Counted from the first letter of the stretch, positions 40,105-51,680 are shown. The stretch: 64,000 bases of DNA from Cardiocondyla obscurior (GCF_019399895.1 NC_091881.1:3598501-3662500), one strand, 5' to 3'. Notes: generated from the letters alone by a model not told the origin. Numbers and translations: made by a program.

Positions 40105-40195
40105 CAAAACAAATGCAGACATTTACAACAGGCGCTTCTTGCAGCAACGATTCACTCTGGGTCTTCTATAATTTTTCCAACAAAGACTTGGTCAT
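40105..40195 (-). other. Candidate 91-nt exon with strong splice sites
   Basis: On the minus strand a branch-point-like TACTAAT and a pyrimidine-rich run ending TCTCTTGTGTTGCAG precede the segment. It ends TTTTG|GTGAGTAC, a near-consensus donor. The exon and its upstream intron are poor in CpG compared with surrounding DNA. All three frames contain a stop, so it is untranslated, a poison exon, or the end of a coding region. The phase compatible with the donor overlapping the zinc-finger stop codon (45473) reads NDQVFVGKIIEDPE then stop. An ATG in another frame (MSAFVL) runs exactly to the donor in phase 0. It could instead belong to a lncRNA or be a decayed exon. Confidence 0.45.
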
Positions 40196-43100
40196 CTGCA
40201 ACACAAGAGATATTTTATTATTAGTAACAGCACTGGTACTGAAATATGATCTTACAAGTAAAAAATTTATTTCAGTCATTGTATCTACAAGTATGATAAC
40301 GTTGCCTTATTTGTGCGCTTCTTCGCAGCGCATAGAGGATCGTTCGCGCGGCTATTCCTAGCGTAATTGTGATGATAAATCTGTGCCACGAGAGCCGCGA
40401 AATTCGGGCGGATACGCGTTGACGTCCCGCGACGGCGTAACAAAGAGCGAGCGGCTGCCGAAAAATAACGTGGCAAAAAAAAAAAAAAAAAAGAAAAAAG
40501 AAAAAACGCAAACAGGCAAAACAGAATAAAAATAGAGCAAAATAAAATAGAGCATTGTCGCGCCCGGTGGAGGAGCGGTCGGGAGCGGCGAAATAGAAAG
40601 GGCCGGCCGCGCGAGCGCGGGCAATAATTCGAAACAAAATGTCAAGCGAGCCCGCCATTGTCGGGCGCGGTGGTGCGGTAGGCGCCAACTAGCACCAACG
40701 AGAAAATATCGTCGACAGTAAATCAAGGTGCTCCGGCAGAGGAGAGAGCAGGCCCTTTCACCCCTTTCATCCCTCCGCCGGACGATCCGCTCCGGGCGGC
40801 CGCACGATCGCGCCGGAGCCCGCTTCCGTTTTTCATCATACGTACGTCGTAAATAAGCCGAGACAGCTCGCCGCTTCAACGTTTCAAGGTTGCCACCGCG
40901 AGCTTCGATCGACCGTCGCGCTTCGGGTGCATTTCGAGCTCTGCGAAATCCGCGACCGGAAGTTTATTCCCGCGAACGAAGGAATATCACTTTGATCCTG
41001 ATTAAATGTATTTAAAAAATAGAAAACGATATGGCGTTATAATCGTCATATATTAATGAATGATTTCGATGAAAAGTACTTTAATTCAATGTCCACATAT
41101 ACGGTTTTTATTTGACGAGGACGCGTAAGAATTTTATTAAATATTCTCGCGAAGAACATGGAACATGAAAATCTGACGTGCGTTATTAACATGCCGAATA
41201 TACGTGCGAAGCTCCACGATCGAGTCGCAGCATATGCCCTAGAAAAGTTTCGCTTGCGCGAACGAAATCATTTAGCGACGGCTGATTGACGATGAAACGC
41301 TGCAACCGGCTGCATCGTGAGACCGATGTAAGCTGCGTGTTCGCAGTCAAGTTACATAATCGTACCGGAAGACCGTGACCAAACGGGAATCGGGGTGGCC
41401 GACGATAAAGGACAGATAGGTACTTATATCAAAATGCGCTGCCGAGACTCAATTAATCGTTCTTGCTCTTTAGACATTTGTTAAAACATTATTTTTTTAT
41501 CACATTAAAAAAATTAATTAAATTAATCGGTATTTAAATATCATCGCATTAAATTTAAATTAATTACAATTAAAACGATCAAATAAAAAATTTTTTTTTC
41601 TCTACACATACATGTAACTTAAATATATTTATAGAAATTATTCCAAGTTGGGAAAGAATCGAATTCTAATATGAACGTATAGGCAATGACTCATGCCTCG
41701 TGAAAACCCTACCGGATCCCTAAAGAAAATCGCGTATTCCGTGATTGAAGGCACAATAGTGGAAGGTGATATGGACGTCAAGACGTGGCTCGTCTGGCGA
41801 GAATCGGTAAACCGAGAACTTAATGTCTCGGAACGGACGCCATATTAGCATATCCGCGTCCAATCGTCGCCCACGTGGCAAGGGTGCCGTGGCGAATCGG
41901 GCCCGGGCTATGACATTGTCATTATTTCACTGACAGAACAAGCATGCGCGCGATTCTCCACGGGAAGTATCGCTAACAAGGGTGGGAAGAGCAGCGAACT
42001 GATAACGAGAGAGAAAGGTAGATTCTCTATTTAAATGAAAGTATAGAACCCCGATCTCCTAATGCTTTTATTTATTAATTTATTCCTGCCTTTAAAATAA
42101 TTTATAATAATTACTTTTTTTCAAAAATGTTATTTTTATTTTATTTTAAAAAAGCTAAAGCTGAAAGAAGAATCAAAGTCGATTAAAATATAAGGAAAAG
42201 ATAAAAGAAAAGAAGTTTGGCCGCGATGGGAAATATAAGAATGAGAAAGAGAGATGATGAAAAGAACGAAGGGATGATGGAAGTCCTCAGGGGTCCCTTC
42301 ATCGCTCTGTAAGGGATACAACTACGAAGTCCGGGTGCTCCGTGTTATTTATCTTTATGGACCTTGGGCAGAGGGTAAGTACACTTACTTCAGGGGTGGT
42401 GAAGGGGCGAGGTTAAGCCGGAACGAGGGCGGTAAGAGATTGTTTGTCGTATTGGCCGCGGTTTCGACGAGCTTAACGTTACCCGTTTAGGGGATTTCGT
42501 AATGACTCTCTCAAGAGAGAAGCAGGAGTTGAAAGAGTTTCCGAGATACCTCTTCCTCGTTAAATCAATTCGATATATGTCAATGAATAATTTTATTTTA
42601 ATATAATTTACTGTATAATTAATAATATTTTACAATTAAAATGTTACGTATTAGACTTTAATGCAAAAACGTTAAAAAATAAATATGTGAGAGATCGTTT
42701 GACGTTTCCACGTCTACTATTTTATTTGAGCGTAGGACAAAATAACAATCGATCCGGCACCCGCGAATCGAATGTCGGGGAAAGGTCTCTGAGTGGCCAG
42801 AAATTAATCTATTGCCGCGTAATCGGCTTTCGGTGATTTACCACCGAGGAGACAAGAGGAGGACGAGCAACGTCCATGAAGTAAAGAGCAAGAACGTTTC
42901 TGTATCTGGGAAGTTATTAAAAACCCATATCGTGATTAAAAAAGTCAATAAAAAACAATTTTTTTTTTTCAATAAAAAGAAGATTGAAAAAAAATAAAAA
43001 GAGCTATATGTAGTACTTAATAAAAATTTTTTACATGAGCGATAAAAACATAAATATGTCACATAACATGTATAAATTTTAACATCTAATAATATCTTAT

Positions 43101-45223
43101 TAACAGTTGAGACAGAAAATTAATTTTGAAAATGTAAAACGTATGATTTTAATCACGTATGATTTTAATTGTCATGGATATTCTTTTATTAATTAACAAC
43201 AAGCTAAAGTACATACAGTGCTTATGTACATTGGTGATATTTACAACGAAGTGATACAACGTGATATTTTGGATAAATCAATTTTTATAAAATAAAACAG
43301 AACATCGATATTTCTATAATAATAAGAGAGGATTAATAATTTACTATACAGACTTATACATATATTACATTTAATCTTAAAACAACTTCGTGCACACACA
43401 CATTGCGGTAGCTGATTAATTTTATATTTTCCGTCAATATTATTTCCGATAATACTTTCGACAATTGTAGAATATAATACTGAATTTGTTAAAACACCTA
43501 TACGATATTTTAGTCTCGCCGTTTCTTAATCGGTACGTTCCCTTCGATATCGATACACCCACTTACTTGTTAATTTATAAACGTATTTTTCTTCTCGTAT
43601 TAAACTTCTGTAAAAGTTGTACTACGTATATTTACACGCTACTGTGATTATTGCTGTACAGAATACCGCGGAGGTCGTACTAACGATACGCCTTTCCCCT
43701 CGTGATCTCTACGACTAACCCTATTTAAAATTCTATTATAATAAATTGCAATATTAACAAAGGGCTAAATTAATGACGCGATAGAGAATAATAACTTCTT
43801 TACTTTTGACAAGCGCTCGGTTCAATATGTTCAATATGTTATTCCCGCAGGAGAGTTCAGTTATTCAGGTGAACGTCGAGAAATATGTATGATGATAATT
43901 CGCGTAATTTTCGGGCAATATTAAGCCACTCGGCGACGGCTTAACCCTATGTTAAGCTGCACACCGCCGGCGGGAGCTTCACCGGAGGTGGAGAGCAACG
44001 GGTGGGGGCGGCTCTCGATGGTGGTTGGAAACCGGGCTGTATTTAAAACGCGAATGCGCGCAGGCCGATTCGCCGTTTGAAGTTAAATGGAGTGTAAATG
44101 GCAGATAACAAACCGGCACTGTTTCCGATTACGGCATTCATTGTTTCCTACCATTATGCGCGCTCCGACGGTTTGTGTGTGACGCGGGTTACGGTTTACG
44201 ATCTATTTATTACCACGCCGCCCTCACCTTCGTACACACGGTCGAAATGCGCTTTACACGCTTACACCACCCCTCCGCAACACGCGCAAACCCTTCCGCG
44301 TTCCCCCGGCCCTTCCAACCCCTTGCGTCTAGTATCGCATTCGCGCCCGCCGCTTGTTTCACCTGTCTGCCGCTGTAAATACGCGGTAAATATTTTACTT
44401 TCTACATCGTGGTAATGGAGTGGTTCGAACGAACCGTATGTAATTTGCGGGTATATCGAAATACGATTATTTTATCTCTGACAATTTTAGCACGCTGCTT
44501 TTCCAAATATGCGTGATTTTAGAAATGCTTTATTGCTACGATTGATTTCATATTCAGAGGCTACGTGCTTTTAGATTTAACTCTTTATTTTAAAAGTAAT
44601 TAAATGCTTTTAAACGATATTTAATATATTTTTAACGTTAAATTTTTCTTTTTTTTTTTTCTTTCTTTTTTGCTCAAAGTCGAAATTACATCTCGGAATC
44701 TTAAATGGTTATTCTACTTGTTACGTCTATTTTCTTCGCAAAAGAATGTAAAAGTTAAACTGTAAAATTTTTCTTTAAAATAATTATATGTATATCGTAT
44801 AGAGATGAATCAAATAATTTTTTTTTTTCTTTTTTAATTATAAATTTTTATATTTTAATCTGATCAATTTGATTATCGCATACAGGCACACACACATTCT
44901 CTCTAACTTTCTCTCAGCTTTACAGATAACTATTACTTTGCTTATTTTAATGAATAAAACTATTTTATGTACAAATTGTTCCTACCTAATATTGACTAGA
45001 CAGGGAATGTCTTTATCGCAGTGCATTAATTATACTAAAGTATTTTTAATATATGGACCGACATATCCGTAGATATTTTTTTTTTTTTTTTATGCAGACA
45101 TTAAAATTTTCTTATTATACACGTATACAATGTAAATGTCGCAATAATGTCTATCTATACAGAGTGTCGTAGATTCAAGAAGCGAAACTTTTGCATATAT
45201 TCGCGATAAAAAATGTAAAAAAA
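40196..45223. other. Downstream flank or long 3' UTR/intron of the zinc-finger gene
   Basis: CpG-rich at 40.35-40.98 kb, otherwise mostly AT-rich. On the minus strand Pumilio-type TGTAAATA motifs lie at 43245-43238 and 43636-43629. If the donor overlapping the stop codon is used, most of this would be intron. If a far poly(A) site is used, part would be 3' UTR. Confidence 0.35.
43140..43169. repeat. Short tandem duplication, 16-bp period
   Basis: CGTATGATTTTAAT occurs twice, at 43140-43153 and 43156-43169. Confidence 0.8.
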
Positions 45224-45229
45224 TTTATT
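45224..45229 (-). terminator. Second poly(A) signal candidate
   Basis: AATAAA on the minus strand about 240 nt after the stop codon, in AT-rich sequence. It is a plausible alternative end for the zinc-finger mRNA, but such hexamers are common by chance here. Confidence 0.25.
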
Positions 45230-45389
45230 TAACCGAAACTACCACAAGCGTGATAATTAAATTTATATATGGCGAGTATTTTTTTTTCTTTTTTTTTTTT
45301 TTTAATTTGCAAAGACCGACGTTTTAATTTTTCCCTTAATAAGATATAAACAAACAACCCTTTCACCGTTATCACAAAAACTTTATCGT

Positions 45390-45395
45390 TTTATT
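45390..45395 (-). terminator. First poly(A) signal after the zinc-finger stop codon
   Basis: AATAAA on the minus strand, 71 nt beyond the stop codon. Because it is so close it would give a very short 3' UTR. A second AATAAA lies at 45229-45224 and others occur further on. I cannot tell which is used. Confidence 0.35.
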
Positions 45396-45465
45396 ACGCA
45401 CCAATTTAGTTCTCGAAGGAATAGCCAGCCGTAAGAATATCATCTTCGATCGGCAGTTTTCGTCG

Positions 45466-46818
45466 TCACTTACTGTGAACGGTAGTAGTCCTCCTCTTGA
45501 TTTCGACTTGATCGGCAATGCCGTCGCTCTCCTTATCTTGATGAGCGGTCATATGTCTAGTGAGATGATGCCTCTCGCGGAAGCTCTCGTCGCAAACCGG
45601 GCACCTAAGCTTCTCCTCTCTCCTTCTTCTTGCCGCCTCAGTGGTATTCTCGTTCTTGTGATGAGAGCGCATGTGATAAACCAAATCGGAAGTCATACGG
45701 AACGACAGGTTGCACTTGGCGCAGACGTTCTGCGCCGGTAAAGTCAGCGCGGCGAACGACGGCGGCAAAAGGCCCGCCACTCCGGCCGCCGTGGCTAGGA
45801 ATCTCGGTCTCGCAAGAGCGTCTGCCATCGGCGGGAATACGGAGATAGGATTGTAGGAAAGATTGGGATAAACCGGGGGTAGATCCGGCCGGAAAGCGGG
45901 CACTTTCGGACTTGGCACCTTGGGCGGCTGAGCGATTTGCGGGATCTTCAGGTTCTCCAGCAATCCCGTCTGGCCGGTCTCCGCTCCCATGGCCAAAAAG
46001 GGATACGGCATTTTGGTGGGAAAGGGCGCGTATTTGTAGCTCGCCGCACTCGGCAGGGATACCACTGGCGGGCTAACGCTGCTCTGATAACTCGCGCGAT
46101 CATCCGGCGATATCGACGACCTCGGTGACGCTTGGCTGTCGTCGTTGAAACCGTTCCGTTGCCCGGACAAGTTTACCTTCGTGAAAGCACTGCGGGATTC
46201 ACCGTGGTGATCGCTCGCGCACGAGATACCGCTCTCGTAAACCTTCGTGCAGGCCAGGATCGACGAATCCGTAGATTCCGGACAAACGGTCAGCATAGAT
46301 TGATGATGGCTGACGAAAGTAGGCGGGCTCGGTGATTTCTGATGCCGGCCACCGGCTGGCGCGTATCTTCTCCCGTCAGAATCTGGGGATAGTCCGGGTA
46401 AGGTCGGCGTCAAAGTTCTAGGCGATACGTACGGTGGACTTAGCGAGTTTTCCGTGCAGTGCAACAATCTTCTTCTATCTGAGCCGCCGGAATCGTTATC
46501 GTAGTGTTTGATCGTGAGATTTTGCGGCAGCCTGTCGGCGTCCAAGACACTATCGACTGAGATGTCGTCTCTCGGACGTTCCTTTCGACCGGTTACCAAT
46601 CGCAATTTTTCGTTCTGACGGCGAGCCAGGTTCTCATCGGGCGCCACGAGAAAAGCGACGTCGAAGGAGCGCTTGCTCGCTCGTTGAAGAGGGTAAGAAG
46701 CGTCAGGCGTGACGTCGCTGATAGACGCGGGACACGCCGACGTCAATGCCGTCGTGGCCGGCGTCGATGTCGCGGGGGTGGCACGGTCGATGCCACCCGT
46801 GCGATCTTCCATTGTCAT
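45466..46818 (-). CDS. PRDM8/ZNF488-like C2H2 zinc-finger transcription factor
   Basis: Predicted nuclear DNA-binding protein of about 450 residues, probably a transcriptional regulator. Two C2H2 fingers lie at the C-terminus: finger 1 at residues 366-387 (C-X2-C-X12-H, containing SFRMTSDLVYHMRSHH) and finger 2 at 406-426 (containing ESFRERHHLTRHM). They are joined by the basic linker RRRREEKLR. This finger pair and linker match the C-terminus I know for vertebrate PRDM8 and ZNF488. The rest is Ser/Pro-rich and looks disordered, apart from KRSFDVAFLVAPDE at 49-62 and SRSAFTKVN at 208-216, which may be short conserved motifs. I chose the ATG at 46818-46816, followed two codons later by an ATG in good context (ACAATGG), because the upstream exon carries an in-frame stop if the 46841 acceptor is used. 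The frame stays open upstream to 47022, but that part looks intronic. There is no PR/SET domain. The C-terminus may be alternatively spliced (see findings). Confidence 0.88.
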   Translation of the reverse strand: MTMEDRTGGIDRATPATSTPATTALTSACPASISDVTPDASYPLQRASKRSFDVAFLVAPDENLARRQNEKLRLVTGRKERPRDDISVDSVLDADRLPQNLTIKHYDNDSGGSDRRRLLHCTENSLSPPYVSPRTLTPTLPGLSPDSDGRRYAPAGGRHQKSPSPPTFVSHHQSMLTVCPESTDSSILACTKVYESGISCASDHHGESRSAFTKVNLSGQRNGFNDDSQASPRSSISPDDRASYQSSVSPPVVSLPSAASYKYAPFPTKMPYPFLAMGAETGQTGLLENLKIPQIAQPPKVPSPKVPAFRPDLPPVYPNLSYNPISVFPPMADALARPRFLATAAGVAGLLPPSFAALTLPAQNVCAKCNLSFRMTSDLVYHMRSHHKNENTTEAARRRREEKLRCPVCDESFRERHHLTRHMTAHQDKESDGIADQVEIKRRTTTVHSK

Positions 46819-46841
46819 CCTGCTCGCTCCGGATGATCGAC
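46819..46841 (-). other. 5' end of the coding exon (acceptor at 46842-46843)
   Basis: On the minus strand a pyrimidine-rich run ending CGCTGTCGTAG precedes this stretch. That gives a plausible acceptor, with the exon beginning at 46841 and the first ATG 23 nt inside it. Another AG at about 46820 has no pyrimidine tract and is less likely. Confidence 0.6.
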
Positions 46842-47354
46842 CTACGACAGCGACGACGAGTGAGTGAGTAATAACGTTGCAACGACTCGAAATAATTAAT
46901 TGACAAAAATTCAACACACTTAGTCTAGACGTCGTACATTTCAAGAAAAAATTAGAGCGAGGTAAAATGCATTGATACACGTAAATTGATAATACTTTAT
47001 AAATTATATGCATTTGTTGCATTAATAAATTTTAATTTAAAAAATATATTTTCTTCGCAACAAAATAATTTTTTTTTTAATTAACAGAATTAATTTTTGT
47101 ACGTTTGTTAATTAATAACTATTTCATGATTCAAATCGCCAATATAAAATTAAAAATTTCTTGCTTTAAATAAACTAGCAATTTACAACAAATTAATCAA
47201 TCGATAAGGAAATTACAGACTGGCAAAATAAGATATAACTGATTTTGGTACCGTTGTCAAATAATAAAAAAAAAATTAAAAAGACTTTTAAAAAATATTT
47301 CAATGCATCTTAGATATTTAATATACATTATTATATAAATAAGTATTTACTTAC
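46842..47354 (-). other. Intron of the zinc-finger gene
   Basis: This AT-rich 513-bp segment is bounded on the minus strand by GTAAGT and a pyrimidine-rich CGTAG. It holds poly(A/T) runs and no recognisable element. The boundaries are read from sequence only, without transcript evidence. Confidence 0.55.
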
Positions 47355-47499
47355 CAGATTATGGTGGTATTTTCCTTTAAAAACACGCGGTCTGTAAGCT
47401 ATACTAATTGGACCACGTTTCCATACCTCAGGATGGATCTTCGATCTTCTAAGATATCAGACTAACACTTTTTCTCACAAAGCTTATCCCGCTAAAACT
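47355..47499 (-). other. Probable 5' untranslated exon of the zinc-finger gene
   Basis: The minus strand has a near-consensus donor, ATCTG|GTAAGTAAA, with the exon ending at 47355. It pairs with the acceptor at 46842-46843 across a 513-bp intron. In the frame that would feed the zinc-finger protein, a TAA lies 4 nt before the donor, so the exon is untranslated if this splice is used. A short upstream reading frame, ATG GAA ACG TGG TCC AAT TAG, is present. The 5' limit is a guess, based on an initiator-like TCAGTT at 47501-47496. Confidence 0.5.
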
Positions 47500-47780
47500 G
47501 ATCCTCGCGAGCACGCGATAGATCACAAATGACAGAATTAACACCCCCAAACGGACGCACCGATCTGGTGTGCAGTCCAGGGCGAACTAAACTGGCGAAC
47601 GGTGGCCGCATCGGCGGTTCGCGTTAAAATGAGGATGCTATTCGCGCATTCCCCGTATTTAGGGGTAGCCGTCGCGAAGGGTAGCTCGAGCGTGGCAGGT
47701 GGAGGCGCGACGAGGGTGGCACTGGCCAATGGCAGTGTCTGCACCCCTATACAGGGGTGGAGCGTAGCAACGGGGTGAAC
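47500..47780 (-). promoter_or_regulatory. Presumed promoter region of the zinc-finger gene
   Basis: This CpG-rich stretch lies immediately upstream of the probable first exon. It contains the perfect inverted repeat CACCCCT-ATAC-AGGGGTG (47742-47759) and a second CCCC...GGGG palindrome near 47652-47667. Both give CACCC/GC-box-like elements. A CCAAT lies near 47725 on the plus strand. No clear TATA box is seen at the right distance. Assignment as promoter rests on position and composition. Confidence 0.4.
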
Positions 47781-47860
47781 ATATTCCCTCGTCGGGATGC
47801 GTCTGCTAGCACCATGCAGACCACGCCTACATATTTCAGGTTCGACACATGTGCCTGGGA

Positions 47861-47924
<64 letters not shown>

Positions 47925-47942
47925 TGCCGTCACCGTCGTGGT
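47861..47942. repeat. (CGT)n / (ACG)n trinucleotide array
   Basis: About 82 bp of near-perfect CGT units, interrupted by CCGTCG, CCGTTG and CACCGTC. It would read as poly-Arg, poly-Val or poly-Ser on the plus strand and as poly-Thr or poly-Asp on the minus strand. It lies about 360 bp upstream of the inferred start of the zinc-finger transcript. The open frames crossing it are artefacts of the repeat. Confidence 0.9.
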
Positions 47943-50900
47943 CTCTTACCACCCCCTTTCTCTCCGTCCACTTTACTCTCCCCGCGTTGCGCAACGCGTA
48001 CCGCAGAATCCCGTTCTGCTAGAGTGGCGAACAGAGTGGTAAAGACGACGGGCGGGGAGAGGAAACGGCCAGGGATTGTAATTCAGCCTGACAAACGATC
48101 TTGAATATTTTTAACGCCCGCGCCCTGATCTTCGCCTCTTTTTTATAACCGACTCGCGGGTATATTGGACGTTCGACAGACGACACGGTACCGCTGATAG
48201 AGATACGACGACGAAAGAAAGTCGTTTCAAAAACGCGCGCACGAAATATAAAAAGAAGGCAGTTATAACAGAAGAAAATAAGAATTTTATCCAAGAAGCA
48301 ACAAGCTTCGCTAGTTCATAAATTATCTGACCACAAAGTAACTATATGCGATTGTTAATCATAATGTTTTTTTTTATTCCGGAATATTTTTAATTTATTT
48401 GTAATTACGCTATAATCTTTACGTTTGCAACTTTCGATCAAGTGCACAATTGTTTAAACATTACAATTATTTAATCTGTTTTTTTTTCTTTTTTTGCAAG
48501 ATTACGCACGTAAACCTAAAAATAAGTCAAGATGGGTAGCATCGTAGTTTCATGCCAGAAAAATAACTCCCAATACAAGTGGGCGCAGCAAGCAAAAACC
48601 CACCGCGCAGCCAATAGGCGATCAATCATACGCCGGTGATCTATTTTACCGGGCATGTGAGAGCCGTCGATTTCTTACGCGATTCCCGAGATCTCGGCAA
48701 ATCCTGAGGGGAATGCCGCGAGGTTAAAGGACATTAACTTCTTGATTGAGTCGGCAAAAAGTTGTAATGACTTTTCGATTGGCGCTATCCCGCGCCCAGA
48801 CTCGCAAACGAGTATTTGCGGAAGAGAACATCTCAATTTCTTATATCTTATACACAGAGTATCTCAAAAACAAAGGATCTTTCGTAAATCGGATACTCCG
48901 AACCCGAACTAAGAAAGGCGGCTGTTATCACGACGTTAACGAATAATTTGTAAAAAATAAAAGGAATTAATTTTTTTAAAACATTATTTAGATTTAAAAA
49001 ATAGATTAATATAAAATAAATTATTGTTATACGTTTACGCAATGTCATATTATCTCAGAAATTATTTCCGCGGCAATGAATAGCAAAACGAAAGGCTTAC
49101 AATCTTAAAAGTCAATTCCAGCAATTTGATAAGCTTGATTATATCGGCAATAACTCTCACAACGCGATTCATGCGCTGAATAAATTAGACGATCCACCAC
49201 GTGTGCAGTAGATAGTGTGGCATGCAATACAGCTGAGTCTAATCCTAATTCAGAGTCGTAAAGTCGAAAGAGTCATTACGACGACGTTACGTGTGACACG
49301 CGTCGCACGACGGGGCGGTTACGAAACGTTTCTGTATCTTGGTGCAGCCATTCCTGGATTATGAACCATATTTATTGCCGATCATACAGTGACATTCCCC
49401 GCCAACTCGGAGAAACGGCGATATACTGATCTCTAATTCCATTTTACGCCCCTCTGCTTTGCTTCCCGTAAAACAGTATTCTAGCAAGAAAGCTTCGAAT
49501 TCTTCTTCCCGTAACAATACAAAAAAAAAAAAAAATATGTATTATTTTTTTATTTATATATTAAATTTTTAATAAATGACATTTTTTTTTAATCGCGTAC
49601 GTACTTTAATAACATCTGAATTTTGGTCTAAAAAAATATTAAAAAATAATTAATTAAAATTATACGTATATTTCGAATTCTTTCACCGCGTCACGTTTGC
49701 TTTTTCCATCAATTTGTCTTTTTTCCCTTCGATTATTTTCACTAAACTGCTACGGACAAACTGAAAATTCGTCTCGGCCGGTACGCGTTATAAATCTTCA
49801 AGTAGAAAAATACGTCGCGCGTGAGAATCGCACTTTGCCACCATCTGCCCGTGTTATTTTGCAAATCGGCCAGAAAGGGCAAGTTTTGCCTAATTCGTCC
49901 AAGTTAAACGCACGAGCGGATGAGCCGGCGACGTTCGACACGTGGCGGCCACGCGTGAGCTGTTAGCACGGAACGTGGGGGTTCGCTGAAAGGCACTTTA
50001 ACATCGACAGTATCTGTTACGTGGGTCCACGAAAGGGACACCTTACATGACGCGTGTACTTCGGCTCGATTGACTCCTACACGGGAATTAATACGTCATC
50101 GAGTGAACATGATCTATGCATATACCATATAGACTTGTTTCGTAAGAAAATTGCACGTTTACTCTTTTAATTTAAAAAGATTTGAAGAAGATATTCTAGA
50201 AACTGTTTAACTATTGCCTGTCAATCAGATTCTTCATCAAATCGTACTAAATACTTTGTACAAATTTCTATACGTTCAATTTACCATATTAAAAAAAATT
50301 AATAAATAACTAATTAAAAGTAAGTCACAGAAAAAAGTTTGAAAATTTTTTAATTGCATAGTTGGATATAATGTTCACTTAATATGAGCTAGTTAGCATA
50401 GTTAAAACACCACGATTATTTATCAAAGTTTATTTTTTAAATAATTTTTTTTTTTATTTTTACGCCGCGCTTTGCGCTTCGCGAAGGGAGTAATGTCATC
50501 CGCTTTTCGCATCGCTGACGCGGCTGCACGAACCGAGTGCACACGCGTTTTTGTCGGGGTCGGCATAGTGATAAATATGCAGCCGATGCAGTTGATGAGA
50601 AAAGGTCGTTTATCAATCACCCATTAACGCAGCCCCGCCGAAAACCTGCTCGCTCCTGAGCCATATTTCACAGAATCATCGCGATTCTCTTCCGGCCGCT
50701 TTGGCCGCACGTTCGGTTTTCCATTAAAATTCACCACCCATGTTGTTCAGAAGCAAGGAACGCGTAAAAGCAAAAATTTAAATTACCGAAAAGCCATTCA
50801 ATCATTATAATAACTAAATATTAATAAATACGTCGTAGTGACATTTTCTTTATTTAAAAAAAAAAAAAGAAAAAAAAACTCTTGAAAATCTAAGTTGCAT

Positions 50901-51044
50901 AAAAATTAAAAATTTAATAAAGTTAAATTAAATTTAATATTTCTCATATGTTTATTAATTTTATTTTTAATTAAGCGATTCGTATAAAAAAAAATAAAAT
51001 ATACGGCTAGAGATGAAGGTAGTACTTTTTCAGGAATTCTTACA

Positions 51045-51056
51045 ACAGGGTGGTCT
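51045..51056 (+). repeat. ACAGGGTG-type motif
   Basis: ACAGGGTGGTCT, one mismatch from the 13.5-kb copy. The flanks are not obviously related. Confidence 0.2.
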
Positions 51057-51653
51057 TGGCCTGACAAATTGGATGTGCGATAAATTCAGAGGATTGTTGA
51101 AATAACTTGGCATAGTATACATATTCGCGGCGAGAGGAGGGAGACGCCCGAGATGAGAGTGCGGGAGATTTAGATTTTACGTACGTTTAGGCAATTTCTT
51201 AACTTACAGTCGGGGGACCATGCATACAAAATGAATCGACTGCTGTTTTAAACGTTCCCGTAATGTCTCTTTGCCGAAACTTTACGTACTTTTACGAAAC
51301 GAAACTTCCAGCGAAATAAATCTAACAGGCAATATTGCTCGCGCATCCTATCCAGCAGAAATAACTGCCTCTATATTCCTTAAACAATTAACCATTTTCC
51401 CCAAATGATTTATCGAATCGGCAGTTAACTGACTCGACATTAACCGAACTTAGACACACCGCGTTCGCGGCGGCGTTCTTTGCCAACGGCTTTGTAACTC
51501 TGCCTATGTGTGCCACATCAGAATTATCAACGTACGCCATTCTTCCTCCGCTCGCGCCCCCTTATTCCCCCTATCTATCCGTCTATCTGTTCTACGAGAG
51601 AAGTTTGTCCCGCATCCGCTCTTGTTGATATCGTCCCGACGATATCGGGTCGC

Positions 51654-51680
51654 GTTTCTCTCTTTCTCTCTTTCCCTCTC
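51654..51680. repeat. (CT)n-rich tract
   Basis: Pyrimidine run of TCTCTTTC units. Confidence 0.8.

Noticed and set aside
47538..47933. Long threonine/alanine-rich minus-strand frame and arginine- or valine-rich plus-strand frames
   Set aside because: They are translations of the CGT trinucleotide array and have no other support.
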